From: Singulisphaera sp. GP187
GTDB taxonomy: Bacteria; Planctomycetota; GCA-002687715
Reading direction: 5' to 3'
NCBI GenBank assembly: GCA_945907755.1
Contig: CAMDTN010000024.1
Location: 1-38,340 of the forward strand
Length of the DNA: 38,340 nt
This document shows positions 8,259 to 18,467 of this stretch, piece after piece; the stretch's first letter is position 1, and the number at the start of each line of letters is the position of its first letter. The position numbers and the translations under genes were made by a program. The notes under the pieces were generated by a model that worked only from the letters and a program-made list of their open reading frames with translations, made no database searches and was not told the origin of the DNA.

Positions 8259-9614
8259 TTGGCCAGAATCCTAGTGATCGATGACGAAGCTTCGATCCGC
8301 AGCGCCGTGGAGATGATCCTGCGCTACGAAGGCCACGCTGTAGTTCTTGCGGCGGACGGTGCGGAGGGCTTGGCACAAGTGCGCGGCGACGACGCGCTCG
8401 ATGCCGTGCTTTGCGACATCAAGATGCCTGGAATGGATGGAATGGAAGTGCTGCAGGGCATTCATTCCCTGCGACCTCACCTGCCTGTGATCATGGTGTC
8501 CGGGCACGCCAGCATCAGCACGGCGGTCAGCGCCACCCGCGAAGGGGCTTGGGATTTCATCGAGAAGCCGCTGGACCGCGACCGTTTGTTGCTGGCGCTG
8601 CGCAACGCGTTGTCCAACCGAGAACTGGGACAAGCCACCGAGCGGCTCGCACGCGCTGCCATGGGGCGCAATGAAATCGTCGGCACCTCGCCGTGCATTC
8701 AAGCCCTGCGCTCTTTGATCGCCCGTGTTGCGGATAGCGATGCCCGCGTGCTCATCTCAGGCGAGAACGGCACTGGCAAGGAACTGGTTGCACAAAACTT
8801 GCACCTGCTGTCGCAACGCCGCGATCGCCCATTTGTCGATGTGAATTGCGCCGCCTTACCGGCCGAACTCATCGAGAACGAACTCTTTGGCCACGAGCGC
8901 GGTTCGTACACCGGGGCCGAGCAACGCCGCGCCGGAAAATTCGAACTCGCCCACGGCGGCACGCTGTTCTTGGACGAAGTGGCCGACATGCCGCTGCCAG
9001 CCCAGGCGAAAGTGTTGCGCGTGCTGGAAGAAGGCAAGCTCAACCGCATCGGTGGCGAACAGACCATCAACTTAGATTGCCGCGTGGTGGCGGCGTCGAA
9101 CAAGGACCTTCCGGCCGCAGTAGCAGCAGGGCGTTTCCGCGAAGATCTCTACTACCGCCTCGCCGTGGTGCCCATTCATGTGCCTCCGTTGCGCGAGCGC
9201 GGCGACGATGTGATCGAGTTATTCACGCGCTTCTTGACGCACTTCGCGAAGCGCGCGCAACGGAGCCCACCGCGCCCAAGTGTGGCTGCGTGCCGTTGGC
9301 TGGTGGCCCAACGCTGGCCCGGCAATGTGCGCGAACTGCGCAACCTCGCCGAGCGAACAGTGCTGCTGTGCAGTGGCGACAGCATCGGGGTGGAAGATTT
9401 CACTGCCGGCAAGCCCGTCGCCGAAGCGCCAGTCGAAGATGTTTTTTCTCTCGACAATTTCGAAGCATTCAAGGACAGCAGCGAGAAGCAGTGGCTGCTA
9501 CGCAAACTCCGCGAGAATGGCTGGAACATCAAACACACCGCCGAACTCCTCGGCATGCAACGCAGCAATCTCTACAAGAAATTGGAACACCATGGCATTC
9601 AACCTCCGCGCTAG
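8259..9614 (+). CDS. NtrC-family sigma-54-dependent response regulator
   Basis: A 451-residue transcription activator. Receiver domain 1-115: acidic pair D8-D9, phospho-acceptor D53 (LCDIKMPGMDG), S81 and K103, all intact. AAA+ domain about 138-375: Walker A GENGTGKE (168-175), sigma-54 contact loop GSYTGA (215-220; usual form GAFTGA), Walker B TLFLDE (235-240), and an arginine-rich LYYRLAVVPI segment. A Fis-type helix-turn-helix closes the protein (about 405-445, HTAELLGMQRSNLYKKL). This is an activator for RNA polymerase carrying sigma-54, closest to NtrC/NtrX. The start is TTG at 8259 with GGGAG 6 bases upstream; an ATG at 8121 would put about 46 unrelated residues before the receiver and overlap anmK. 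No histidine kinase gene is adjacent, so the signal is unknown. Confidence 0.88.
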   Translation: MARILVIDDEASIRSAVEMILRYEGHAVVLAADGAEGLAQVRGDDALDAVLCDIKMPGMDGMEVLQGIHSLRPHLPVIMVSGHASISTAVSATREGAWDFIEKPLDRDRLLLALRNALSNRELGQATERLARAAMGRNEIVGTSPCIQALRSLIARVADSDARVLISGENGTGKELVAQNLHLLSQRRDRPFVDVNCAALPAELIENELFGHERGSYTGAEQRRAGKFELAHGGTLFLDEVADMPLPAQAKVLRVLEEGKLNRIGGEQTINLDCRVVAASNKDLPAAVAAGRFREDLYYRLAVVPIHVPPLRERGDDVIELFTRFLTHFAKRAQRSPPRPSVAACRWLVAQRWPGNVRELRNLAERTVLLCSGDSIGVEDFTAGKPVAEAPVEDVFSLDNFEAFKDSSEKQWLLRKLRENGWNIKHTAELLGMQRSNLYKKLEHHGIQPPR

Positions 9615-10209
9615 TCCCTGTGCACTGTTCTGCTGCGCGTTGCTTTTTTTCGCGGCCTGCGCGCAGACTGCGCCGCTGCAGCCGCAGCCTTCACCTTTGG
9701 GCGCTGGCAAACCGCACCCCGAGCAGATCTTGGTCGAACTCTTCCGCAGCATGGAAGCGCGCGACTGGCCTGCGCTGTGCGCCTGCATTGCGGTGCCCGA
9801 CAGCAAAGGCAAACCCATCGCGCTGGTTCCGGGGCAGACAGCACCCGCTGTGCCGCCTGCCGATGCGTGGCTACCCGAAGCAGAAGTGCAAGGCTTGCGC
9901 TCGTTCCTCAAGGCAGGGTGGAAACGCGTGGTCTACAGCGACGCGCGCACCCTTGCGGACAACGCGACCGTGTTAGCCGTTGCTGTGCGCGTTGCCTACG
10001 ATTTCGGCGCCATTCCCGATGCGGAACGCCGCATGCTCTTGGGTGCTGCGAGCGCGCGCGCCGGCAAAGTGCTGAATTGGGACGGTGTGGCCGCCCAGAT
10101 GCGCGAGCGCGAGCGCATGGAGGCTTCGGGCCTCATCCCGGCACAGCGCTTGGCTTTCGCCCTCGTGCAGGGCCGCTGGCGCTTGTGGCTCGGCCCAGTG
10201 AATCTGTAG
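9592..10209 (+). CDS. Predicted lipoprotein, unknown function
   Basis: A 205-residue protein with a lipoprotein signal: a hydrophobic stretch ending LLFFAAC, so lipid attachment at the Cys near residue 21 is expected. The mature part has a proline-rich start and then a single small domain with no motif I recognise; residues after about 40 (EQILVELFRSMEARDWPALCACIAV) suggest an NTF2- or DUF-like fold, but this is not established. The ATG at 9592 lies inside the end of the regulator gene (23-base overlap in another frame), so translation is likely coupled. It may be part of the same regulatory unit. Confidence 0.7.
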   Translation: MAFNLRASPCALFCCALLFFAACAQTAPLQPQPSPLGAGKPHPEQILVELFRSMEARDWPALCACIAVPDSKGKPIALVPGQTAPAVPPADAWLPEAEVQGLRSFLKAGWKRVVYSDARTLADNATVLAVAVRVAYDFGAIPDAERRMLLGAASARAGKVLNWDGVAAQMRERERMEASGLIPAQRLAFALVQGRWRLWLGPVNL

Positions 10210-10280
10210 GTGAGGGCCGCGCGCTACGGCGGTTGATGCATCCAAGACCCACACGCAACGGTAAGCCGCCCAAAAGATGA

Positions 10281-10312
10281 CGGGCCGCGTCCTTCCCTCA
10301 AGACGCGACCCG
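10281..10312. terminator. Hairpin between two convergent genes
   Basis: Bases 10281-10291 pair with 10302-10312 in 10 of 11 positions (stem of CGGG-CGCGTC type, loop of 10). It stands 71 bases after the lipoprotein gene and about 180 bases beyond the LysM gene end, in a 280-base gap between convergent genes. There is no T-tract. I saw no gene in the rest of the gap. Confidence 0.5.
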
Positions 10313-10489
10313 CCCATCACGAATCAGGTTCAACCTCGACGCGGTGCTGACTCCCCAGCGAGCACCGTGCTGCCGCAGCAGCAGAACTTTCGTTCAGGTC
10401 GCGCGCCATGAGACGCGGCAACCCGCAAGGCCGAACTTCAGGAAGGGCAACACTGTTGCGAGCGGCGCAGCAGCACGACCACGACCTGA

Positions 10490-11293
10490 TTACTTGGCGC
10501 GCGCGGGCAGCTTCAACTTCTGCCCGATCTTCAGCACATTGCCGTCCTTCAAACCGTTGAGCTTCACAATCTCGCTCACCAGTTTGACGGAGCCGCATTC
10601 GCGCTGCGCGATGAGCGCGAGTGCATCGCCCTTCTTGACGGTGTACTCGCGCGCAGCCGTTGGATTGACTGGTGCAACCACTGGCCCTTCGAGCACGCTC
10701 ACCGTCTTCACATCTTCGAAGGGACGCACTTCACTTGTGCCCGCGACCGGAGTCGCAGCGTTTGCAACAGTGCCAGCGTGCGCTGGCAGCTTCAACTTGC
10801 CGCCAACCTTCAAGCGCGCGTTGGTCGCGAGTCCGTTGGCTTCGCGAATTTCTTTGATGTAGCCATCGACTTCGCGCGCGCTCACTTCGCGCGCCGCGAT
10901 TTTCCACAAGCTGTCACCACTCTTGATGACAACTTCCTTCTGCGCAGCGGCAACTACAGACCCGGCGCCACTTGACGCAAGTGGACTCACAACAGGAGTC
11001 ACGAGCGGCTCGGTGCCAGGCGCAATGTTGACGGGTGCTGCCACCACATCAGCTACTGGCGCAACGACAGGGCTCACCACTGGCGCAGGAATGTCTTTGA
11101 CTTCAACCACCGCACTCGGAGTGGTGTTGTCGACATCGCGCACAGCAGAAAGCGCACTCGGCTCTTGTGGTGTCGGTTGCGTTGCAACGTCCACCTCAGG
11201 CTTGGTGTCACCACCGCCCAATAGAGCAACCATCAAGATCACACCCAAGAGGACCACTACGATCCCCACACCGGCCTTTTCAAGCTTCCCCAT
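10490..11293 (-). CDS. Membrane-anchored protein with two LysM domains
   Basis: A 267-residue protein. Residues 7-26 are one hydrophobic helix (signal anchor). A Pro/Val/Ala-rich linker fills about 30-118. LysM 1 lies at about 120-172 (VIKSGDSLWKIAAREV ... LKVGGKLKLPA) and LysM 2 at about 215-264 (YTVKKGDALALIAQREC ... LKIGQKLKLPA). LysM domains bind N-acetylglucosamine-containing glycans such as peptidoglycan; the protein probably tethers to the wall in the periplasm. No catalytic domain is present. The start at 11293 is chosen because GAGGTG lies just upstream and the promoter at 11349-11377 excludes the longer reading frame that opens at 11386. Confidence 0.82.
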   Translation of the reverse strand: MGKLEKAGVGIVVVLLGVILMVALLGGGDTKPEVDVATQPTPQEPSALSAVRDVDNTTPSAVVEVKDIPAPVVSPVVAPVADVVAAPVNIAPGTEPLVTPVVSPLASSGAGSVVAAAQKEVVIKSGDSLWKIAAREVSAREVDGYIKEIREANGLATNARLKVGGKLKLPAHAGTVANAATPVAGTSEVRPFEDVKTVSVLEGPVVAPVNPTAAREYTVKKGDALALIAQRECGSVKLVSEIVKLNGLKDGNVLKIGQKLKLPARAK

Positions 11294-11348
11294 GATGCAC
11301 CTCAGCTCGGCGTCCATCCGCCCCCGGACTTCACTGCAGAGCGCGCAA

Positions 11349-11377
11349 AATTTATGACTCTTTTGCACTTGCGTCAA
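11349..11377 (-). promoter_or_regulatory. Sigma-70-type promoter for the LysM gene
   Basis: On the minus strand, TTGACG (11372-11377) and TAAATT (11349-11354) are 17 bases apart, a good -35 and a fair -10. Transcription would begin near 11341 and leave a leader of about 48 bases. Confidence 0.55.
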
Positions 11378-11566
11378 CGGACACACCTCAAAATGTTGTG
11401 GCTCGCATCAGTGATCACCCCGGATGATGTGCTGTGTGCGCGCTCGCTGCTTCGACCACGCTAGGCTTCCAGTGTCGCCACGGATGGCTATCATGCGCAC
11501 GCGATCCAGCGTTGCGGACCTCGCGCACTCCTGCCCCGCAACAAGCCGGACGCACCAAGGGACCTC

Positions 11567-12142
11567 ATGCGCACTTCCTCGTTACTGCTTTGCCTTCTGC
11601 TCGCGGCTTGCGCCGTGCCGCCTGCCGCCGCGCCGACCGTTGCGACGGATGGAAATCCGACCGCAGTGGCGCGCGCGCGCAGTGTGCGTGTCATCGTTTA
11701 CGCCCATGGCACCGTGCCGCAGACTTTCATCACAGTGAACGCCGGACATCTGGGGCTTGCCGACGCGAAAGGCCGCTTCGCCATCGCCCTCGGGCGCCGT
11801 ACCCAAGGTTTCAAGGTGTTAGATGAAGCCATGGTGGACCGACTCTTGGAGAGTCTTCAGGGCAAAGGCTTCGACGCTGCTGCCACCACTTTTGTGGAAG
11901 GTGACGAAGCCCTGCTACTGGGGCAAGGTTCGCTGCCCGAGCGCTTCCGCGGGACGGTCTATGTCGAGATCGATGGCGTCCGACGCAAGCTGGTGGGCTT
12001 GCGGCCTGCATCGCGCGACGATGAATCTGGGCAAGACCGCCTCCGGCGCTTCACGGAAATCCGCATGACTGCGATCACCTTCTGGGACATGAAAGGGCAG
12101 ACGGATTACCCCAACCCCAACAGCGTGACCGGCCGTCCGTGA
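11567..12142 (+). CDS. Predicted lipoprotein upstream of kdsB
   Basis: A 191-residue protein. The first 15 residues are a lipoprotein signal ending LLLAAC (lipid on Cys15), followed by an Ala/Pro/Thr-rich linker. Residues from about 40 form one domain containing VRVIVYAHGTVPQTFITV and a later LDEAMVDRLLESLQ helix. I do not recognise the family. The ATG has AAGGGA about 6 bases upstream. The gene ends in a 4-base GTGA overlap with kdsB, so the two are translationally coupled; a role in the cell envelope is plausible for that reason only. Confidence 0.7.
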   Translation: MRTSSLLLCLLLAACAVPPAAAPTVATDGNPTAVARARSVRVIVYAHGTVPQTFITVNAGHLGLADAKGRFAIALGRRTQGFKVLDEAMVDRLLESLQGKGFDAAATTFVEGDEALLLGQGSLPERFRGTVYVEIDGVRRKLVGLRPASRDDESGQDRLRRFTEIRMTAITFWDMKGQTDYPNPNSVTGRP

Positions 12143-12897
12143 ACAACCAAGCCTGCATCGTCATCCCGGCACGGTACGGAAGCACGCGCCTACCGGGCAA
12201 GCCCTTGCTGCAGGCCGCCGGTTTGACACTGATTGAGCATGTTTGGCACGCGGCAATGCGCTGCCGGGAGGCGTCCCAAGTGCTTGTGGCCACGGACGAT
12301 GAGCGCATCGCGCAAGTGGTGCGCACCTTCGGCGGGGACGCGCGCATGACCTCAGTCGACGCCGCCACCGGCAGCGACCGGATCGGCGAGCTACTGCCAG
12401 TGATCGCTGCGGGCATCATCGTGAATGTCCAGGGTGACGAACCGGACATGGACCCTGATGTCGTCGACGGGCTGATCAACGCGCTGCGGGCTGACACCAC
12501 GCTGGGAGTGGCCACCGCTGCAGCTCCGTGGCCGACAGGCGTCAGCGTCGCTGACCCGAACCGCGTGAAGGTGGTCACGGATTCACGAGGCCGTGCGCTC
12601 TACTTTTCACGTGCCGCCATTCCGCACTCGAAGACTGGACCGGTCCAAGCTGAGGGCTGGCCACTTCTGCACCTCGGGGTCTACGCTTACCGTCGCGCGG
12701 CCTTGGAACGCTTCCTCGCCCTCCCTCCATCTCCGTTGGAACAACTCGAGTCGTTGGAGCAGTTGCGGCTGCTGGAGGACGGAATCGCGGTGCAAGTGGT
12801 GCGCACTTCGCGTTGCCCCCACGGGATCGACACCGAAGCGGACTTCAAAGCCTTTGAGAGTCGTGTGCGCGGGCGGGGAATTTCACAGGGGAGCTGA
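12139..12897 (+). CDS. kdsB: 3-deoxy-manno-octulosonate cytidylyltransferase
   Basis: A 252-residue protein that joins CMP to KDO (3-deoxy-D-manno-octulosonate), the activation step before KDO is added to lipid A in Gram-negative outer membranes; it acts in the cytoplasm. IPARYGSTRLPGKPL (residues 9-23) is the nucleotide-binding signature. NVQGDEPDM supplies the metal-binding acid. LHLGVYAYRR and LEQLRLLEDG match later family motifs. Length is normal. The start is GTG, overlapping the upstream stop by 4 bases. The gene is followed 3 bases later by pyrG, which makes the CTP that KdsB consumes, so the pairing is metabolically sensible. Confidence 0.92.
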   Translation: MNNQACIVIPARYGSTRLPGKPLLQAAGLTLIEHVWHAAMRCREASQVLVATDDERIAQVVRTFGGDARMTSVDAATGSDRIGELLPVIAAGIIVNVQGDEPDMDPDVVDGLINALRADTTLGVATAAAPWPTGVSVADPNRVKVVTDSRGRALYFSRAAIPHSKTGPVQAEGWPLLHLGVYAYRRAALERFLALPPSPLEQLESLEQLRLLEDGIAVQVVRTSRCPHGIDTEADFKAFESRVRGRGISQGS

Positions 12898-14807
<1,910 letters not shown>

Positions 14808-14810
14808 GCC

Positions 14811-15524
14811 TTAAAGCGCCTTCGTTGCCCACCAGGCCATCAGCCCCAACGCCAACAGACCTGTCGCCGCCGCGAGTACAAACCACACGCGCGGCCTCAG
14901 GCGCCGCGTGGGCTGTGGGGATGGTCGGCGTTGCTTCAACTTTGCGAGTTCAGAGTTCTCCACCCCGTCGAAACGGCGTAGCACTGCCTCGCACACGCGT
15001 TCGTAGATGCCCAACATGGCGCGCTCGGTGTCGCCAGGCGACGACAGCACTTCAACGCTCGAATCGGCGCGGTACACGCCAGCACCACCTGCGCGTTCAG
15101 TCACATCGCAGTAATCAATGGCAAAGATGGGCACCCCCGTGCCCCGAGGCCCGGCGCGCACGTCCTTGACACACGCATCCCACGCCGTGCGAGTTGAAGT
15201 ACCCGCGGGCTCGTCGCGCCGCGGCAAGAACACCACTGCGTCGGCCGACTGCGCCAGTAGCCGATCCAGCGCAAGTGCGCCCACCGCGCCCGGGGCCGCC
15301 ATGAGCAGGAAATTGCACTGAAAGCCGCGCCGCTTTGCAGTTTTGGGTTGGTGAATGAAGCTGGCCACGCGGTCGCCGCTGGCGTGCAACACGCTCACCA
15401 TGCCGGCTTCCGTGCGTGGGAGCGCTTCGCGCAATCCCAGCAGATTGCGGTACTTGGTAGCTCCGTCGGGCCCCGAGAGCAGGATCCTGAAGGTCAGAGT
15501 CCCTGTGGCTGCGTCAAGTTCCAT
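14811..15524 (-). CDS. MglA-like GTPase homologue with lost nucleotide-binding motifs and a C-terminal membrane anchor
   Basis: A 237-residue protein. Residues about 1-200 follow the MglA/Ras-like fold: FRILLSGPDGATKYRNLL stands where MglA has IVYYGPG-SGKTTNL; GFQCNFLLMAAPGAVGALALDRLL matches the RFHLYTVPGQV region; SADAVVFLPRR matches VDGVVFVADS. The P-loop Gly and Thr are replaced (GKTT to TKYR) and the NKxD base-recognition motif is read as DYCD, so GTP binding is doubtful. A positively charged segment at about 198-215 precedes one transmembrane helix to the C-terminus. MglA proteins control cell polarity. Start 15524 is chosen because its distance to the P-loop matches MglA; no Shine-Dalgarno is seen and an ATG at 15632 is possible. 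It is divergent from gcvT. Confidence 0.65.
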   Translation of the reverse strand: MELDAATGTLTFRILLSGPDGATKYRNLLGLREALPRTEAGMVSVLHASGDRVASFIHQPKTAKRRGFQCNFLLMAAPGAVGALALDRLLAQSADAVVFLPRRDEPAGTSTRTAWDACVKDVRAGPRGTGVPIFAIDYCDVTERAGGAGVYRADSSVEVLSSPGDTERAMLGIYERVCEAVLRRFDGVENSELAKLKQRRPSPQPTRRLRPRVWFVLAAATGLLALGLMAWWATKAL

Positions 15525-15630
15525 GCGGCGCGAAAAGTCTAAGAGCTTTCCACGCCAGTTTCTTCGGCCGAAATTGCCCTCGACCTTGCGGCATTGATCC
15601 GTTGGGCTGCTGAAGGACAATGGGCCGCCC

Positions 15631-16743
15631 ATGCAGAAGACCGTCCTTAATGAGTTGCACGCAGCACTTGGTGCGCGTTTGGTTGAATTTGCAGGTTTTG
15701 AAATGCCGGTGCTCTACACCGACATCACCAGCGAACATCAGACCGTACGCCAAGCAGTTGGTGTGTTCGATCTTTCGCACATGGGACGGGTGCGCTTCAC
15801 CGGGCCCAAGGCACTTGCACTTGCCAGCCGCGTGCAAACTTTTGATGCCGCAGGGATGCTGCAAGGGCGCGTGCGCTACGCACTGATGCTGACGCCTGAA
15901 GGCACCGTGATGGACGACATCCTGATCTCGCGTGAGCAAGACGGGTTCTTGCTGGTCATCAACGCGGGCAATCGCGCAGCCGATTTGGAAGTCATCAACG
16001 CCGAAGCCGCGCGCATCGGCGCTACTGTGCGCGACGATTCCGAAGCACTGGCCATGGTGGCACTGCAGGGCCCGAATGCTGCCACGCTGATGGAGCGCTT
16101 GGGGCTCGGATTCGCCACAGCGCTGAAGTACTACACCTTCGCTGATGGCCCGAGTGATTTCGGCGCGCTGACCATTTCGCGCACTGGTTACACCGGTGAA
16201 GATGGTTTCGAGATTCTGGTGCCGCGCGATAACGCCAACACGCTCTTCCGCGCTGCGCTGGACGCTGGTGCGGATCTTGGAGCGCGCCCCTGCGGCCTCG
16301 GCTGCCGCGACACACTGCGCTTGGAAGCGGGGATGCCTCTGTACGGACACGAGATGGACCGCACGGTGAACCCCTTCGAAGCGGCACTCGATCACGCGCT
16401 GCGCTCCAAAGAGGATTACATCGGTTCCACGCGCATCGCAGCTTTCGCGAAGACGCCTCCGAAGCAACGCTTGCAAGCGCTGTTTGTGGATGGACCGCAA
16501 ATCCCGCGCCAAGGCCACGAGATTGTTGCCGATGGACAAGTCGTGGGTGTGGTGTGCAGCGGCACCCGTTCGCCCACGCTCGGGCGCAACATCGCCACTG
16601 CGCGCATCGACACCAGCGTGTTGGACTCAGGCGTCGCGCTGCGCGTGCGCATCCGCCGCAACGAAGCCGCCGCCGAACTTACGCAGTTGCCGTTCTACAG
16701 TCGCAAGCGCGCCAGCGGGCCGCAAAGGGAAATCAAATCATGA
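15631..16743 (+). CDS. gcvT: Glycine cleavage system T protein (aminomethyltransferase)
   Basis: A 370-residue protein that takes the aminomethyl group from lipoyl-GcvH, releases ammonia and forms methylene-tetrahydrofolate. The N-terminus (ELHAALGARLVEFAGFEMPV) and VGVFDLSHMGRVRFTGP follow the family pattern. SRTGYTGEDGFEI and GCRDTLRLEAGMPLYGHEMD are strongly conserved folate-binding segments. Length is normal. The ATG lies within a gap of about 100 bases to the divergent MglA-like gene. The nearest purine-rich site, AAGGA, is 14 bases away, so initiation is not obvious. It opens the gcv operon; its stop overlaps the gcvH start as ATGA. No glycine riboswitch was recognised upstream. Confidence 0.95.
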   Translation: MQKTVLNELHAALGARLVEFAGFEMPVLYTDITSEHQTVRQAVGVFDLSHMGRVRFTGPKALALASRVQTFDAAGMLQGRVRYALMLTPEGTVMDDILISREQDGFLLVINAGNRAADLEVINAEAARIGATVRDDSEALAMVALQGPNAATLMERLGLGFATALKYYTFADGPSDFGALTISRTGYTGEDGFEILVPRDNANTLFRAALDAGADLGARPCGLGCRDTLRLEAGMPLYGHEMDRTVNPFEAALDHALRSKEDYIGSTRIAAFAKTPPKQRLQALFVDGPQIPRQGHEIVADGQVVGVVCSGTRSPTLGRNIATARIDTSVLDSGVALRVRIRRNEAAAELTQLPFYSRKRASGPQREIKS

Positions 16744-17141
16744 CCAATCCGAAGGATCTGAAGTACAGCGAACACGACGAATGGTTGCGCCTGGATGCCG
16801 ATGGCGTTCACGCTTGGGTAGGCATCACTGCGCAGGCAGTGGAAGCCCTCAGCGACCTCGTTTTCTTGGACTTGCCCGAAGTGGGCAAGGAGATTCAGCA
16901 GGGTGAGGTGTTCGGCGAAATCGAATCCGTGAAAGCTGTGGCCGATTTGTACGCACCCATGACTGGCGAAGTCGTGAAGCGCAACGATGCGCTCATCGAC
17001 GACCTCGCCATCCTGAAGAAAGACCCTTACGGCGCAGGCTGGATGCTGCAGATCCGCGTCGAGAAGCGCTCTGAAGCCGACAAGCTGATGCAGGCCGATG
17101 CCTACGCCAGCCACCTGAAGTCCCGGGCCGATCACCACTGA
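16740..17141 (+). CDS. gcvH: Glycine cleavage system H protein
   Basis: A 133-residue lipoyl carrier that shuttles the aminomethyl group between the P, T and L proteins. The lipoyl lysine is K65 in GEIESVKAV. KYSEHDEWLRLD and the SDLVFLDLPEVG stretch are typical. Length is usual. The ATG at 16740 overlaps the gcvT stop by 4 bases. GcvH here can be modified by the ligase encoded at the end of the same operon (19869-20576). Confidence 0.96.
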   Translation: MTNPKDLKYSEHDEWLRLDADGVHAWVGITAQAVEALSDLVFLDLPEVGKEIQQGEVFGEIESVKAVADLYAPMTGEVVKRNDALIDDLAILKKDPYGAGWMLQIRVEKRSEADKLMQADAYASHLKSRADHH

Positions 17142-17162
17142 TCTGAACGCGAGGTTGTTGTC

Positions 17163-18467
17163 ATGCGCTACAGCGCCACCACCCCCGGCGAGCGTCAACG
17201 GATGCTGGACACAATTGGTGTGTCCTCCGTACGCGATCTGTTCGACTCTGTCCCTGCTGCCTCGCGCACCCGCGGCGCCGCAGCAGTTGTCGGCCCTGTG
17301 CCCGAAGCAACGCTTCTGGCGCAACTCGACGCTGGCAAGGTTGTTCCACCACGCGTGGCCTTGGTCGGTGGCGGGCTCTATCGCCACTACATTCCTGCAA
17401 CGGTGGACAGCCTGTGCACGCGCAGCGAGTGGCTCACTTCGTACACGCCGTACCAACCCGAAGTGTCGCAAGGCACTCTGCGCATGTACTACGAGTTCCA
17501 AACCTATGTGAGCATGCTCACGGGCCAGGAGATCTCGAATGGCGGCATGTACGACGGCTCCACTGCCTGCATTGAAGCCGTGTTGATGGCCAAACGATTG
17601 CGCCCTAAAGCCACGAAGGTCTTGGTCAGCGCCGCGCTGAATCCACAGTACATAGAAGTGCTGCGCACTTACCTGCGCTTCCAAGACATTGAGATAATTC
17701 TGTTGCCATTCGACCGCGCAACAGGACGCACGCTGCTGGGCAACGACACCGCTCAAGTTGAAGCCATCGCGGTGGTGCTGCAATCGCCGAACACTTGGGG
17801 CGTCATCGAAGACACAGCGGGCATCGCCGCTGGGGCGTTCCGCATCGTGGTGGTCACCGAAGCGCAATCCATGGCGCTGCTGAAGCCACCGCCCGCTGAC
17901 ATTGTGTGCGGCGAAATGCAGAGCCTCGGCATTCCGGTGCAACTGGGCGGGCCCACCGCCGGATTCTTTGCCACGCGCCGCGAATTCGTACGCAACATGC
18001 CGGGGCGGTTAGTAGGACGCACCAAAGATCGCCACGGCACCGAAGCCTTCTGCATCACGCTGGCCACACGCGAACAATTCATCCGCCGCGAAAAAGCTAC
18101 CAGCAACATCTGCACTTCGTCGGGCTTGATGTGCCTGCGCAGCACCGTCTACATGTCGCTGCTGGGGCGGAAGGGCCTGCAAGAACTGGCGCGCCAGAGC
18201 GCTCGTGCCGCACGCGCATTCCTCGCTGGACTGGAAGAAGTCGGGCTGAAGCGCGCCTTCAGCGGCTCTTTCTTCAACGAGTTTGTGGTGGATTGCACGG
18301 CGCGCCCGCAACTAGCGCGGCAACTGGAAGCCGCTGGATTCTTGTTGGGGATGCCGCTGGATTCTCAAGGTTTGCCGCACCATCGGCTCGTCGCCCTAAC
18401 CGAACTGGAATACCCCGCGGTTGCTGCACTCATCAAGGAGGTGAAGACCCATGCCCACGCCTCTTGA
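17163..18467 (+). CDS. gcvPA: Glycine dehydrogenase (decarboxylating) subunit 1
   Basis: A 434-residue subunit of the PLP-dependent P protein, in the two-gene form (GcvPA plus GcvPB) rather than one 950-residue chain. It opens MRYSATTPGERQRMLDTIG and carries FYTPYQPEVSQG-like (SYTPYQPEVSQGTLR) and TGQEISNGGMYDGSTACIEA segments typical of the N-terminal half. It decarboxylates glycine together with the next gene product. The ATG has GAGG 8 bases upstream; the gene ends in a 17-base overlap with gcvPB, which has a strong Shine-Dalgarno inside this gene. Complete. Confidence 0.95.
   Translation: MRYSATTPGERQRMLDTIGVSSVRDLFDSVPAASRTRGAAAVVGPVPEATLLAQLDAGKVVPPRVALVGGGLYRHYIPATVDSLCTRSEWLTSYTPYQPEVSQGTLRMYYEFQTYVSMLTGQEISNGGMYDGSTACIEAVLMAKRLRPKATKVLVSAALNPQYIEVLRTYLRFQDIEIILLPFDRATGRTLLGNDTAQVEAIAVVLQSPNTWGVIEDTAGIAAGAFRIVVVTEAQSMALLKPPPADIVCGEMQSLGIPVQLGGPTAGFFATRREFVRNMPGRLVGRTKDRHGTEAFCITLATREQFIRREKATSNICTSSGLMCLRSTVYMSLLGRKGLQELARQSARAARAFLAGLEEVGLKRAFSGSFFNEFVVDCTARPQLARQLEAAGFLLGMPLDSQGLPHHRLVALTELEYPAVAALIKEVKTHAHAS

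Noticed and set aside
7142-8284. Plus-strand frame of 380 codons opposite anmK
   Set aside because: anmK is well supported and this frame shows no family pattern.
10313-10489. Possible small gene in the gap between the lipoprotein and LysM genes
   Set aside because: The only frame here overlaps the LysM gene and has no ribosome binding site or motif.
15525-15630. Possible glycine riboswitch before gcvT
   Set aside because: The gap is only about 100 bases and shows neither of the paired aptamer cores.
15514-16539. Minus-strand frame of 341 codons opposite gcvT
   Set aside because: Antisense shadow; gcvT has clear motifs along this stretch.
16695-17942. Minus-strand frame of 415 codons across gcvT, gcvH and gcvPA
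   Set aside because: Spans three well-supported genes on the other strand and gives no recognisable protein.
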